Part shown: positions 19,295 to 27,283 of the stretch, one piece after another
Numbering within the stretch: position 1 is the first letter of the stretch
Layout: each line of letters starts with the position of its first letter
Source: Calditrichota bacterium
Lineage (GTDB): Bacteria > Calditrichota > Calditrichia > Calditrichales > Calditrichaceae
NCBI GenBank assembly: GCA_013151275.1
Contig: JAADIP010000152.1
Location: 1 to 56,622 of the forward strand
Direction: 5' to 3'
DNA length: 56,622 bases
The notes under the pieces: generated by a model
Told to the model about the DNA's origin: nothing
Database searches by the model: none
The model's input: only the letters and a program-made list of their open reading frames with translations
Position numbers and translations under genes: made by a program

Positions 19295-19460
19295 ATGAAC
19301 AATGAACAATGAATAATGGGTTATCTGCATCATCACGTAAAAGTTTAACAATTCAATCAGATTATTTTTTGAGAATAAAAATAATTTTCGCTTTACTTTA
19401 ATCTTTAATCTTTTTCCTTTAATCTTTAATCTTATCCATCACGCATCACGATTTAACATA
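19295..19460. repeat. heptamer-phased low-complexity repeat, copy 2
   Basis: This gap between galE and the convergent sigma-factor gene starts with AACAATG, AACAATG, AATAATG units. After an AT-rich spacer it continues with TTTAATC units, TTATCCA, TCACGCA and TCACGA. The words match those of the copies at 9434-9765 and 20211-20384. No terminator was recognised for either flanking gene. Confidence 0.65.
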
Positions 19461-19496
19461 CTTAAACGAGCCTACCGTTCAATACCATTTCCGAAA

Positions 19497-20078
19497 TCAA
19501 TACAGCGAATCTTTGAGTAATTTTTTGAGCATCTCACGCGCTCTGAAAATGCGCGCCTTTACCGTGCCCAGCGGAAGGTCGAGAATAGCGGCTATCTCTT
19601 CGTAGCTCTTTTCTTCGTGGTGACGTAAAATAATGGCTACGCGGTATTTTTCGGGTAATTTATTGATGGCTTGTCTGATGATTATCGATTTCTCGCTGGC
19701 AACCATTTCGGTGTCTATGGTCGGTTCGTAGTCGGGATACTCCTGTTTGATCTCTTCGTCTTTGTACTGAATGGGTTGATCCATGGAGTAGGTGACCAAT
19801 TTGCGCTTTCGGAAAAAATCGATGCAATGGTTGGTGGCAATTTTAAAAAGCCAGGTGGAAAAAGCATACTCTTCATTAAAAGAATTGATGGAATTGTAAG
19901 CCTTAATAAAGGTTTCCTGAGTCAGGTCTTCTGCTTCCTGTTTATTGTGAACCATGCGGTAAACGATGCTAAAGACAACATCGCGGTACATTTGCATCAA
20001 AGCGTCGTAGGCTTTGCCGTCGCCCGCTTTTGCTTTTCGTACTAATTCGTGATCTTCTCTTTTTTTCGCTTTTGCCAT
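19497..20078 (-). CDS. ECF-type RNA polymerase sigma factor (RpoE-like)
   Basis: A 193-residue group 4 sigma factor. Region 2 (about 25-90) includes VVFSIVYRMVHNKQEAEDLTQETF and the -10-binding FSTWLFKIATNHCIDFFRKR. Region 4 (about 130-185) includes LPEKYRVAIILRHHEEKSYEEIA and the helix-turn-helix LDLPLGTVKARIFRAREML. The N-terminus is Lys-rich. No anti-sigma factor gene is adjacent, as the neighbours are divergent or convergent and unrelated, so its regulation cannot be deduced. Repeat tracts flank it on both sides. Confidence 0.92.
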   Translation of the reverse strand: MAKAKKREDHELVRKAKAGDGKAYDALMQMYRDVVFSIVYRMVHNKQEAEDLTQETFIKAYNSINSFNEEYAFSTWLFKIATNHCIDFFRKRKLVTYSMDQPIQYKDEEIKQEYPDYEPTIDTEMVASEKSIIIRQAINKLPEKYRVAIILRHHEEKSYEEIAAILDLPLGTVKARIFRAREMLKKLLKDSLY

Positions 20079-20210
20079 TTCAAAACCAAATAAAGAAAGA
20101 TGGCATCTATTTGCCCGTTGTGAAAATTGTTTTTTAAGTTAACAGAAATAAAATACAACTTTTTTTTAAATAAAACCAAAGAAAAGAAATGATGAAGAAA
20201 GAAAAGTGAA

Positions 20211-20384
20211 TCGTGATGAGTAAGATTAAAGATGAAAGATGAAAGTTGAAAGGAAAAGGTTATCAGAAAGCAGAATGCAGAGAGCAGAAAGCCGTGACGC
20301 GTGATGCGTAATGCGTAACGAGTGACTAGCAACCTGCAACTTGGAACCTGCAACTCTTAACTCTTAACCCTTACACCCTTAACG
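20211..20384 (-). repeat. heptamer-phased low-complexity repeat, copy 3
   Basis: From 20263 to 20374 the DNA divides exactly into 16 consecutive 7-base words, including GCAGAAT, GCAGAGA, GCAGAAA, GCCGTGA, CGCGTGA, TGCGTAA (twice), CGAGTGA, CCTGCAA and CTCTTAA (twice). Each word differs from the next by few bases. Upstream, AGATTAA/AGATGAA words extend to about 20211. Orientation is opposite to copies 1 and 2. A 21-base stretch (20284-20304) is the exact reverse complement of 9625-9645. The rest of the gene-free interval 20079-20506 is AT-rich and should hold the promoters of the sigma factor and the dehydrogenase gene. Confidence 0.8.
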
Positions 20385-20506
20385 AAATAAAATAAAAAAG
20401 TCCAAGAAAAGTGAAAAAAATATTTTACTGGCAAAAATTAATTCATTAAGTTATCCAACCGTAATATTTTAACAGATGAAAATTTAAAATAGTTAAGGAG
20501 CTTTGT

Positions 20507-21829
20507 ATGAACAAGGTTTTAGTATTAGGAGCCGGTCTGGTAGCACGACCTCTTGTGCGCTACCTTCTGGAAAAAGCCGACGTGCAGCTTAAAGTTGCAA
20601 GCAGAACGGTAAGCAAGGCGGAAAAATTAATCGATAATCATCCTAAAGGTTCGGCGCAGCAACTGGATGTTCAGGATCATGATGCCTTAAGAAAAGTAAT
20701 TGAAGAAGCGGATGTGGTTATCAGTCTGCTGCCCTGGATTCACCATCTAAAAGTGGCGAACTTGTGTATTGAGCTGAACAAACATCTGGTCACCACCTCT
20801 TATGTCAAGCCGGAAATGAAGGCGCTGGATGAAGAAGCCAAAAAACGCGGCTTGCTGTTTTTAAATGAAATCGGCGTAGATCCGGGAATCGATCACATGG
20901 CGGCTATGAAAATCATTCACGGCGTCGAAGAACGCGGCGGTAAAATAATCAGTTTTTATTCTTACTGCGGCGGTTTACCGGCATTGGAAAACAATAACAA
21001 TCCCCTGGGATACAAATTCTCCTGGAGTCCCGTGGGCGTGATGCTGGCTGCTTTGAATGACGGTCAGTATTTAAAGGACGGACAGGTGGTAAAAGTAAAC
21101 AGCGATCAATTGTTTGAACATTATTGGCTGTTAGACGTACCGGGCGCCGGAACATTCGAAGCCTATGTTAACCGCGACGCCCTTCCTTACATTGATCTTT
21201 ACGGAATTAAAGACGCCAAAAGCATGTACCGCGGCACGCTGCGTAACGTGGGTCATTGTGAATCGTGGAATTATTTTAAAAAATTGGGTTTATTGCGCCA
21301 GGATGTGAAATATGATTTTTCCGAAACAACGGTCAGACAGGCTGTCGCCGGTTTAATCGGCAGCGACGGCAAAGATCTGGTTAAAGATATCGCCGAATTT
21401 TTAAACATTCCGGAATATTCCGTGACTATCAAAAAAATGGAATGGCTGGGGCTGCTGTCGGATGAAAAACTTCCTCTGCAAACAGCGTCCGTGTTCGACA
21501 TGTTTGCGCATATTTTGCAGGAAAAACTGGTTTACGAAGAGGGAGAGATCGATCTTCTGGTGCAGCATCACGAGTTCGTAGCCGAATATCCAGACGGGAA
21601 AAAAGAGAAGATTACTTCGACAATGGTAGATACCGGAATACCCCACGGAGACACTTCCATGGCAAGAACGGTAAGCTTGCCGGCGGCTATTGCCACCCGT
21701 TTGATTGTTGAAGGAAAAATTAAACTAACCGGCGTTCATATTCCGGTTATTCCCGAAATTTACGAGCCCGTGCTTGCCGAATTGGAAACCATGAACATTA
21801 AATTAATCGAACGGCAGCAACGGCTTTAA
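20507..21829 (+). CDS. saccharopine dehydrogenase (glutamate-forming type)
   Basis: The 440-residue protein corresponds to the C-terminal half of animal and plant AASS and to yeast Lys9. It has an N-terminal Rossmann motif (VLGAGLVARPLVRYL), the ISLLPWIHH segment, LNEIGVDPGIDHMAAM, and the highly conserved YCGGLPALENNNNPLGYKFSWSP stretch. It interconverts saccharopine with glutamate and aminoadipate semialdehyde. A terminator at 21893-21929 follows, then the gene for the other AASS half. The split and the order (SDH first) differ from the fused eukaryotic protein. The direction, lysine breakdown or synthesis, cannot be read from this window. Confidence 0.9.
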   Translation: MNKVLVLGAGLVARPLVRYLLEKADVQLKVASRTVSKAEKLIDNHPKGSAQQLDVQDHDALRKVIEEADVVISLLPWIHHLKVANLCIELNKHLVTTSYVKPEMKALDEEAKKRGLLFLNEIGVDPGIDHMAAMKIIHGVEERGGKIISFYSYCGGLPALENNNNPLGYKFSWSPVGVMLAALNDGQYLKDGQVVKVNSDQLFEHYWLLDVPGAGTFEAYVNRDALPYIDLYGIKDAKSMYRGTLRNVGHCESWNYFKKLGLLRQDVKYDFSETTVRQAVAGLIGSDGKDLVKDIAEFLNIPEYSVTIKKMEWLGLLSDEKLPLQTASVFDMFAHILQEKLVYEEGEIDLLVQHHEFVAEYPDGKKEKITSTMVDTGIPHGDTSMARTVSLPAAIATRLIVEGKIKLTGVHIPVIPEIYEPVLAELETMNIKLIERQQRL

Positions 21830-22189
21830 TCAAACGCTGAGTCCGGCTCTGTGCCGATCGGTTGCATCATGATTAATAAAGTTTGTATATTCAATTCCCG
21901 CATGAAGTTGCATTTGTGCGGGAATTTTTGCTTTATTTGGATTTTGTGAATATACTGAAGGCGTTTCGGGGAATAATTCTGTTTTTATGACGAACTCGTA
22001 GTAGATGAAATGTTTTAAATCCCGAATATCTGCAAGCCCGCTTCCCGTGCGGCGCGAGAGCGGCGAGGATCGGATAAATCCGAATGAAGCGAGTATTAGA
22101 ATGAAAACAGCACAAACCGACTTTTTGGCGAAATCAATTTTTCTGAATAAAAGGGAACTATTTAAATTTCTAAAAACGGTAAAGGGAAA
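21830..22189. other. 360-base gap between the two lysine-pathway genes
   Basis: It holds a terminator (21893-21929). A GC-rich island at about 22025-22100 follows in otherwise AT-rich DNA; it includes a small CGGAT-AA-ATCCG hairpin. An open frame at 22005-22193 spans this part but lacks a ribosome site and any recognisable similarity, so I do not call it a gene. The island could be a structured leader of the downstream gene. Confidence 0.45.
21893..21929 (+). terminator. intrinsic terminator after the saccharopine dehydrogenase gene
   Basis: AATTCCCGCA pairs with TGCGGGAATT (10 base pairs) across a 14-base loop. A T run follows directly. Confidence 0.75.
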
Positions 22190-23494
22190 ATGAAAACGAT
22201 TTTAATTCGAGCCGAAGACAAAAACATCTGGGAGCGCCGGACTCCGATTGTTCCGGAAGATTTAAAAACGATTCTGGAAACGGTTCAGACAAAGGCGTTT
22301 ATCGAAAAATCCGACAAGCGCTTTTTTAAGGAGCAGGAATACACGTCTGTCGGCGCCCGGGTTTGCGAGGGAATGCAAGAAGGCGACATTATTTTGGGCG
22401 TGAAGGAAATTCCGGTTGAAAAACTTTTGGAGCAAAAGGTTTATTTGTTTTTCTCCCATACCATCAAGGGTCAAAAAGCAAACATGCCCATGCTGCAAAA
22501 AATCATTGACGGAAAATCCACTTTGATCGATTATGAAAAAATTACGGACGATTCGGGACGCCGTCTGGTCTTTTTCGGGCGCTTTGCCGGCGACGCCGGG
22601 GCAATTGATATTTTGTGGTTGATGGGTGAAAACTGGAAACATCGCGGATTGAAAACCCCTTTTGAAAAATGCAAACAGGCGCTGCACTATCATTCCGTTA
22701 AAGAAGCGCATCAACATCTGCAGGAGATAGGTAAGGAAATCAAAGAAAAGGGATTGCCCGAATCTTTGCAGCCGCTGGTAATCGGTATTTTAGGTTACGG
22801 CAATGTGTCTAAAGGAGCGCAGTACATCTTCGACGCCTTGCCCGTTAAAAGGATCGAACCCGACGAGCTGCCCGCGCTTTTTGAAAGCCGGAATTTCGAT
22901 CCCAAAACAATCTATTTAACGATATTTAAAGAAGAACATCTGGTCGCGCACAAATCCGGTCAAAAATTCAACCTTTCGGATTATTATCAGCGCCCGGAAA
23001 ATTACAAATCGATTTTTTCGAATTATTTGCCTTATCTTTCCATTTTGGTAAACGCGATCTACTGGGACGAACGGTATCCGCGTTTTGTTACCTGGGACGA
23101 TCTGCAAAAATCGGAGAGCGAAGGAAAACTCCGCTTGCAGGGTATCGCCGATATTACCTGCGATGTAAACGGATCGATAGAATGCAATGTAAAAGCCACT
23201 GATTCCGGGCAGCCTGCTTATCGGGTTCTGCCTTTGCGCAGGGAAATAAGCGACGGACATCTGGGCGAGGGAATAGTGCTCTTGGCTGTCGATAATCTGC
23301 CCGCGGAATTGCCAAACGATTCGTCGCGTTTTTTCAGCCGGCAATTATCGCCTTTTATCCCGGCAATAATTCAATCCGATTTTGAAAAACCTCTTGATCA
23401 AAGCGGATTACCTCCGGAAATTAAACGCGCGGTCATTGTTTATAACGGAGAGTTAACGCCCGATTTCAGGTATTTGGAAAATTATCTAAAATAA
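22190..23494 (+). CDS. lysine-ketoglutarate reductase (AASS N-terminal domain type saccharopine dehydrogenase)
   Basis: The 434-residue protein matches the LOR half of AASS, which condenses lysine and 2-oxoglutarate to saccharopine (or the reverse). Landmarks are the N-terminal REDKxxWERRTP-type motif (RAEDKNIWERRTPIVP), YLFFSHTIKGQKANM, LIDYEKITDDSGRRLVFFGRFAGDAG, the nucleotide-binding GILGYGNVSKGAQ, and LVNAIYWDERYPRFVTWDD. AAGGG lies just before the ATG. Together with the gene at 20507 it makes up a complete two-protein AASS equivalent. A 160-base gap without recognised elements separates it from nadE. Confidence 0.9.
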   Translation: MKTILIRAEDKNIWERRTPIVPEDLKTILETVQTKAFIEKSDKRFFKEQEYTSVGARVCEGMQEGDIILGVKEIPVEKLLEQKVYLFFSHTIKGQKANMPMLQKIIDGKSTLIDYEKITDDSGRRLVFFGRFAGDAGAIDILWLMGENWKHRGLKTPFEKCKQALHYHSVKEAHQHLQEIGKEIKEKGLPESLQPLVIGILGYGNVSKGAQYIFDALPVKRIEPDELPALFESRNFDPKTIYLTIFKEEHLVAHKSGQKFNLSDYYQRPENYKSIFSNYLPYLSILVNAIYWDERYPRFVTWDDLQKSESEGKLRLQGIADITCDVNGSIECNVKATDSGQPAYRVLPLRREISDGHLGEGIVLLAVDNLPAELPNDSSRFFSRQLSPFIPAIIQSDFEKPLDQSGLPPEIKRAVIVYNGELTPDFRYLENYLK

Positions 23495-23655
23495 GCTATT
23501 ATTCATGGAAAAGAATAAAACGCTTTTTTGAATTTGGCATGGTAATAAAGAAAGAATTTGATCGGCTGAGAGAGAAAAAAATCGGTTAAACTTTTTTAAA
23601 AGGTTAACGTTAAACGGCTGTTTAGAGTTTTACTAAAAATAATCAGTACGGACGA

Positions 23656-24483
23656 ATGATCAGGGAACTATTAAAAATAAACCCAAAAGCGGTTACGGAT
23701 CTATTAACCCATTTTTTGTACGAAGAGATACACAAAATCGGGTTGCGCCGGGCTGTCGTCGGTTTGTCGGGCGGGGTGGATTCCTCGGTAGTGGCTTCTT
23801 TGCTGGCAAAGGCAATCGGAGCGGATAATGTGTACGGGATAATCATGCCCTATCGCCTGAGTAATCCGGAAAGCAGAGCCCATGCGGAGCTTCTTGCCGG
23901 ACAGTTAAAAATAAATTATCAGGTGCGCGACATTTCGCCCATGGTTGACGCCTTTTTTGCCGATGAACCGGATGCCGATGTTGTTCGACGCGGGAATAAA
24001 ATGGCTCGGGAACGCATGTGCATTCTTTATGATTTTTCGGCAAAGTATCGGGCTCTGGTTATCGGAACGAGCAATAAAACCGAATTGCTGTTGGGCTACG
24101 GTACGATATTCGGAGATTTGGCGAGCGCCATTAACCCAATCGGTGATTTGTACAAAACGCAAATCTGGCAATTGGCGCATTATCTGAATATTCCCGAAGA
24201 GATTATTAATAAGCCGCCTTCCGCCGATTTATGGGTGGGACAAACCGATGAAGAGGAATTGGGATATTCGTATCAGGAACTGGATGAATTGCTCTATTAT
24301 CTTGTTGATCTTAGGTATTCCAATGAAATGCTGACGGAGCTGGGCTATTCGGAAAAGACCATAAAAGACATCACGCGGCGCATTCAGAAAAATCAGTTTA
24401 AAAGAAGACCGCCGATTATCGCTAAAATTTCGTACCGGACGATCAACCAGGATTTTCGTTATTCAAGAGACTGGGGCGTTTAA
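23656..24483 (+). CDS. nadE: NH3-dependent NAD+ synthetase
   Basis: Amidates nicotinic acid adenine dinucleotide to NAD+, the last step of NAD synthesis. The 275 residues form the synthetase domain only, without an N-terminal glutaminase, so ammonia is the expected donor. The PP-loop [11 protein letters not shown] is at about residues 36-46. The conserved [20 protein letters not shown] and the [18 protein letters not shown] stretches are clear. The ribosome site is weak. Its stop codon directly abuts the GTG start of rsmI. Confidence 0.95.
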   Translation: MIRELLKINPKAVTDLLTHFLYEEIHKIGLRRAVVGLSGGVDSSVVASLLAKAIGADNVYGIIMPYRLSNPESRAHAELLAGQLKINYQVRDISPMVDAFFADEPDADVVRRGNKMARERMCILYDFSAKYRALVIGTSNKTELLLGYGTIFGDLASAINPIGDLYKTQIWQLAHYLNIPEEIINKPPSADLWVGQTDEEELGYSYQELDELLYYLVDLRYSNEMLTELGYSEKTIKDITRRIQKNQFKRRPPIIAKISYRTINQDFRYSRDWGV

Positions 24484-25191
24484 GTGGAAACCATCGAATC
24501 TGGCGCTTTATATATGGTTGCCACACCGATCGGCAATCTGGAAGACATCACCTACAGGGCGGTGAATATTCTCAAACAGGTTGATGTCATCGCCGCGGAA
24601 GATACGCGCAAATCGTCCATCCTGCTCAGGCATTATCAGATCAATACGCATTTAAGGAGCTATCATAGTTATAATTTGAAAAAGGAAACCCCAAAAATCG
24701 TAGAGCTGCTAAAGAGCGGACAATCCGTCGCATTAATTTCCGACGCAGGCACGCCGGGCATTTCCGATCCGGGTTATCATCTTGTGCAAACCTGTATTGA
24801 AGAAGATATTCGCATTATCCCCATACCCGGCGCATCGGCTATCATTACGGCTTTAATTGCTTCGGGATTGCCCAGCCACCGTTTTGTTTTTGAAGGATTT
24901 TTACCGCAAAAAAAGGGGCGTAAAAAACGGTTGGACCAATTGACCGAAGAAGAACGTACCGTTATTTTGTACGAATCTCCGCATCGCATATTAAAAACGG
25001 TTCGGGAATTACGCGAACGCATGGGCGATCGTTGGTGTGTAATGGCTCGTGAGCTAACCAAGAAATTTGAAGAATTTTTTCGCGGCACGCTTTCCGATTT
25101 AATGAATTATATTGAAAAAAAACCGCCCAAGGGTGAAATTGTGCTGCTAATACAGGGTTTTAATAAGAGGGTTAAAAAGAATGAAGTCTAG
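24484..25191 (+). CDS. rsmI: 16S rRNA (cytidine-1402 2'-O)-methyltransferase
   Basis: Methylates the ribose of C1402 in the ribosomal decoding centre with S-adenosylmethionine. The 235-residue protein has the tetrapyrrole-methylase fold: VATPIGNLEDITYRAVNIL, AAEDTRKSSILLRHY, LISDAGTPGISDPGY and the VILYESPHRILKTV segment are diagnostic for RsmI. Translation starts at a GTG immediately after the nadE stop. The 3' end overlaps the following phosphatidyltransferase gene by 11 bases. Confidence 0.96.
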   Translation: METIESGALYMVATPIGNLEDITYRAVNILKQVDVIAAEDTRKSSILLRHYQINTHLRSYHSYNLKKETPKIVELLKSGQSVALISDAGTPGISDPGYHLVQTCIEEDIRIIPIPGASAIITALIASGLPSHRFVFEGFLPQKKGRKKRLDQLTEEERTVILYESPHRILKTVRELRERMGDRWCVMARELTKKFEEFFRGTLSDLMNYIEKKPPKGEIVLLIQGFNKRVKKNEV

Positions 25192-25855
25192 TAACGGACT
25201 TGTTCCCGCATGGCTGCAAAACGGTTTTGTAAAACTTTTGACGCCATTAATCAATATCTTTGTAAAATTAAAGATCAGCCCAAACTCATTTACCGTTTTA
25301 GGGTTGTTAATAACCACCGGCGCAACGGTTGTACTGTTTTTGAATCAAAAATGGATTCACTGGACCGGACTGCTTATTTTGTTAGGCGGAATATGCGACG
25401 TAATTGACGGGAAATTAGCCCGAACCGCGGGCAGGTCAACCAAATTCGGCGCTCTTTTCGATTCGTCGCTTGACCGTTATTCCGAAGTGATTATGTTCTT
25501 TGGCATCGCAGCCTATTACGTTCGTTACGATTCTTATCTGCTTTCCGTAATGACCTTTATCGCTCTCGGCGGTTCGACCATGGTTAGTTATGTAAGAGCG
25601 AGAGCGGAGGGATTGGGATTTCAGGCTAAAGTCGGTTGGATGCAAAGATCGGAACGCGTGGTGCTAATCGGTTTTGCGGCTCTGTTTAATACTTCGCTTT
25701 TTGAAATTTCGATTTTTCATGTTACCAATTACCCTGTAACCCTGCTCGACATTGCAATATGGATTGTGGCAATTCTGGCGAATCTGACGGCATTGCAACG
25801 CCTGCTTCATGTGTACAAATTAGATCAATCGCAAACATCAAAGGAGGAATTATGA
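25181..25855 (+). CDS. CDP-alcohol phosphatidyltransferase, probably inositol-phosphate-using
   Basis: A 224-residue membrane enzyme with the complete family signature: D73, D76, G77, A80, R81, G90, D94 and D98 (DVIDGKLAR ... GALFDSSLDR). The Arg after the last Asp resembles bacterial phosphatidylinositol-phosphate synthases. The next gene, overlapping by four bases (ATGA), encodes myo-inositol-1-phosphate synthase. I therefore infer that the enzyme joins CDP-diacylglycerol and inositol 1-phosphate; a different acceptor alcohol remains possible. It is distinct from pgsA at 9833. AGAGGG stands nine bases before the ATG. Confidence 0.8.
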   Translation: MKSSNGLVPAWLQNGFVKLLTPLINIFVKLKISPNSFTVLGLLITTGATVVLFLNQKWIHWTGLLILLGGICDVIDGKLARTAGRSTKFGALFDSSLDRYSEVIMFFGIAAYYVRYDSYLLSVMTFIALGGSTMVSYVRARAEGLGFQAKVGWMQRSERVVLIGFAALFNTSLFEISIFHVTNYPVTLLDIAIWIVAILANLTALQRLLHVYKLDQSQTSKEEL

Positions 25856-27177
25856 TAGAACAAATGAAAAATGTTAAAATAGGCGATTCAAAAGGTAAAA
25901 TAGGAATATTAATGCCCGGAATGGGCGCGGTGGCTACAACTTTTATCGCTGGGGTTCTGGCGATCAGAAAAGGTATCGCCAAACCTTTCGGATCATTGAC
26001 CCAAATGCAGCACATTCGATTAGGTCGCCGCGATGAACAACGCAATCCCTTAATCAAAGAGTTGGTTCCCCTCGCCGAATTGGATGATCTGTATTTTGGC
26101 GGATGGGATCTGATAGAAGATAACGCTTACGAGGCTGCCGTAAAAGCCGGAGTGCTCGAAAAGGAGCTTCTCGATCAGGTAAAGGATGAGTTGGAAGTCA
26201 TCAAACCGATGAAAGCGGTATTCGATAAAAAATATGTTAAAAAATTAGACGGCACCCATGTAAAAAAAGCCGACAACTGGTACGAATATTACGAGATGGT
26301 TCGCGAAGATATTCGTAATTTCAAAAAACAATACGGGCTGGATCGTCTGGTAATGATTTGGACGGGAAGCACCGAAATTTTTATGAAGGAAAGCGAAGTT
26401 CATCAATCCAAAGCCACTTTTGAAAAGGCGATGAAAGAGAATCACCCGGATATCGCTCCGAGTATGATTTACGCCTGGGCAGCCATTGCCGAAGGCATGC
26501 CTTACGCCAACGGAGCTCCGAACCTTACGGCTGATATTCCGGCAATGTACGAATTCGCCAAAGAGATGGGCGCTCCTCTGGCGGGAAAAGATTTTAAAAC
26601 AGGTCAGACCTTAATGAAAACCATTATCGCTCCCGGATTTAAAGCGCGAATGTTGGGCGTCGAAGGATGGTTTTCCACAAACATTCTCGGCAACCGCGAC
26701 GGCGAAGTTTTGGACGATCCCGAATCGTTTAAAACAAAAGAAGAAAGCAAACTCTCGGTTCTGGAACAAATTCTACAGCCCGAACTGTATCCCGAACTCT
26801 ATGAAAACCTGTATCATAAAGTGCGCATCAATTATTATCCGCCGAGAAAGGATAATAAAGAAGGATGGGATAATATCGATATTTTCGGCTGGCTCGGCTA
26901 TCCGATGCAAATCAAAATCGATTTTCTGTGCCGCGACAGCATTTTGGCGGCGCCAATTGTCCTCGATCTGGTTCTTTTTCTTGATTTGGCTAAGCGAGCT
27001 AATTTTTACGGAATTCAGGAATGGCTTTCATTCTATTTCAAAAGTCCTATCCATGCCCCTAATCTCTATCCGGAACACGACTTATTCATTCAGTTAATGA
27101 AACTTAAAAACACACTGCGCGTTATGGCAGGCGAAAAGGAAATAACACACCTGGGCTTGGAATATTACCTTAAATAG
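25852..27177 (+). CDS. ino1: myo-inositol-1-phosphate synthase
   Basis: Converts glucose 6-phosphate to inositol 1-phosphate with NAD as an internal redox cofactor. Starting at the ATG at 25852, which has a perfect AAGGAGG and overlaps the upstream stop, it is 441 residues long. Visible landmarks are the N-terminal nucleotide-binding loop KIGILMPGMGAVATT, SLTQMQHIRLG, WTGSTE, ANGAPNLTADIPAM, AGKDFKTGQT and NILGNRDGEVLDDP. These match the INO1 family. A terminator follows within ten bases, making it the last gene of the nadE-rsmI-phosphatidyltransferase group. Confidence 0.93.
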   Translation: MIEQMKNVKIGDSKGKIGILMPGMGAVATTFIAGVLAIRKGIAKPFGSLTQMQHIRLGRRDEQRNPLIKELVPLAELDDLYFGGWDLIEDNAYEAAVKAGVLEKELLDQVKDELEVIKPMKAVFDKKYVKKLDGTHVKKADNWYEYYEMVREDIRNFKKQYGLDRLVMIWTGSTEIFMKESEVHQSKATFEKAMKENHPDIAPSMIYAWAAIAEGMPYANGAPNLTADIPAMYEFAKEMGAPLAGKDFKTGQTLMKTIIAPGFKARMLGVEGWFSTNILGNRDGEVLDDPESFKTKEESKLSVLEQILQPELYPELYENLYHKVRINYYPPRKDNKEGWDNIDIFGWLGYPMQIKIDFLCRDSILAAPIVLDLVLFLDLAKRANFYGIQEWLSFYFKSPIHAPNLYPEHDLFIQLMKLKNTLRVMAGEKEITHLGLEYYLK

Positions 27178-27186
27178 TCGCTTTCA

Positions 27187-27223
27187 GGGTTTCCGGTCCC
27201 GAAAAAGATCGGAAACCTTTTTT
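27187..27223 (+). terminator. intrinsic terminator after the inositol-phosphate synthase gene
   Basis: GGTTTCCGGTC pairs with GATCGGAAACC (11 base pairs, one G-U) around an A-rich loop and is followed by six T residues. Confidence 0.9.
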
Positions 27224-27283
27224 AAAAACGGTTGACTTGTAATCGTCTGAAGAACAGACAGATAGGATTTTTTAATCAATTCT

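Noticed and set aside
22020-22105. lysine riboswitch
   Set aside because: The GC-rich island lacks the conserved lysine-aptamer core segments and is much shorter than the aptamer.
22005-22193. 62-codon open frame before the lysine-ketoglutarate reductase gene
   Set aside because: No ribosome site, basic and low-complexity product, overlap with the next gene's start; looks like chance opening through the GC-rich island.
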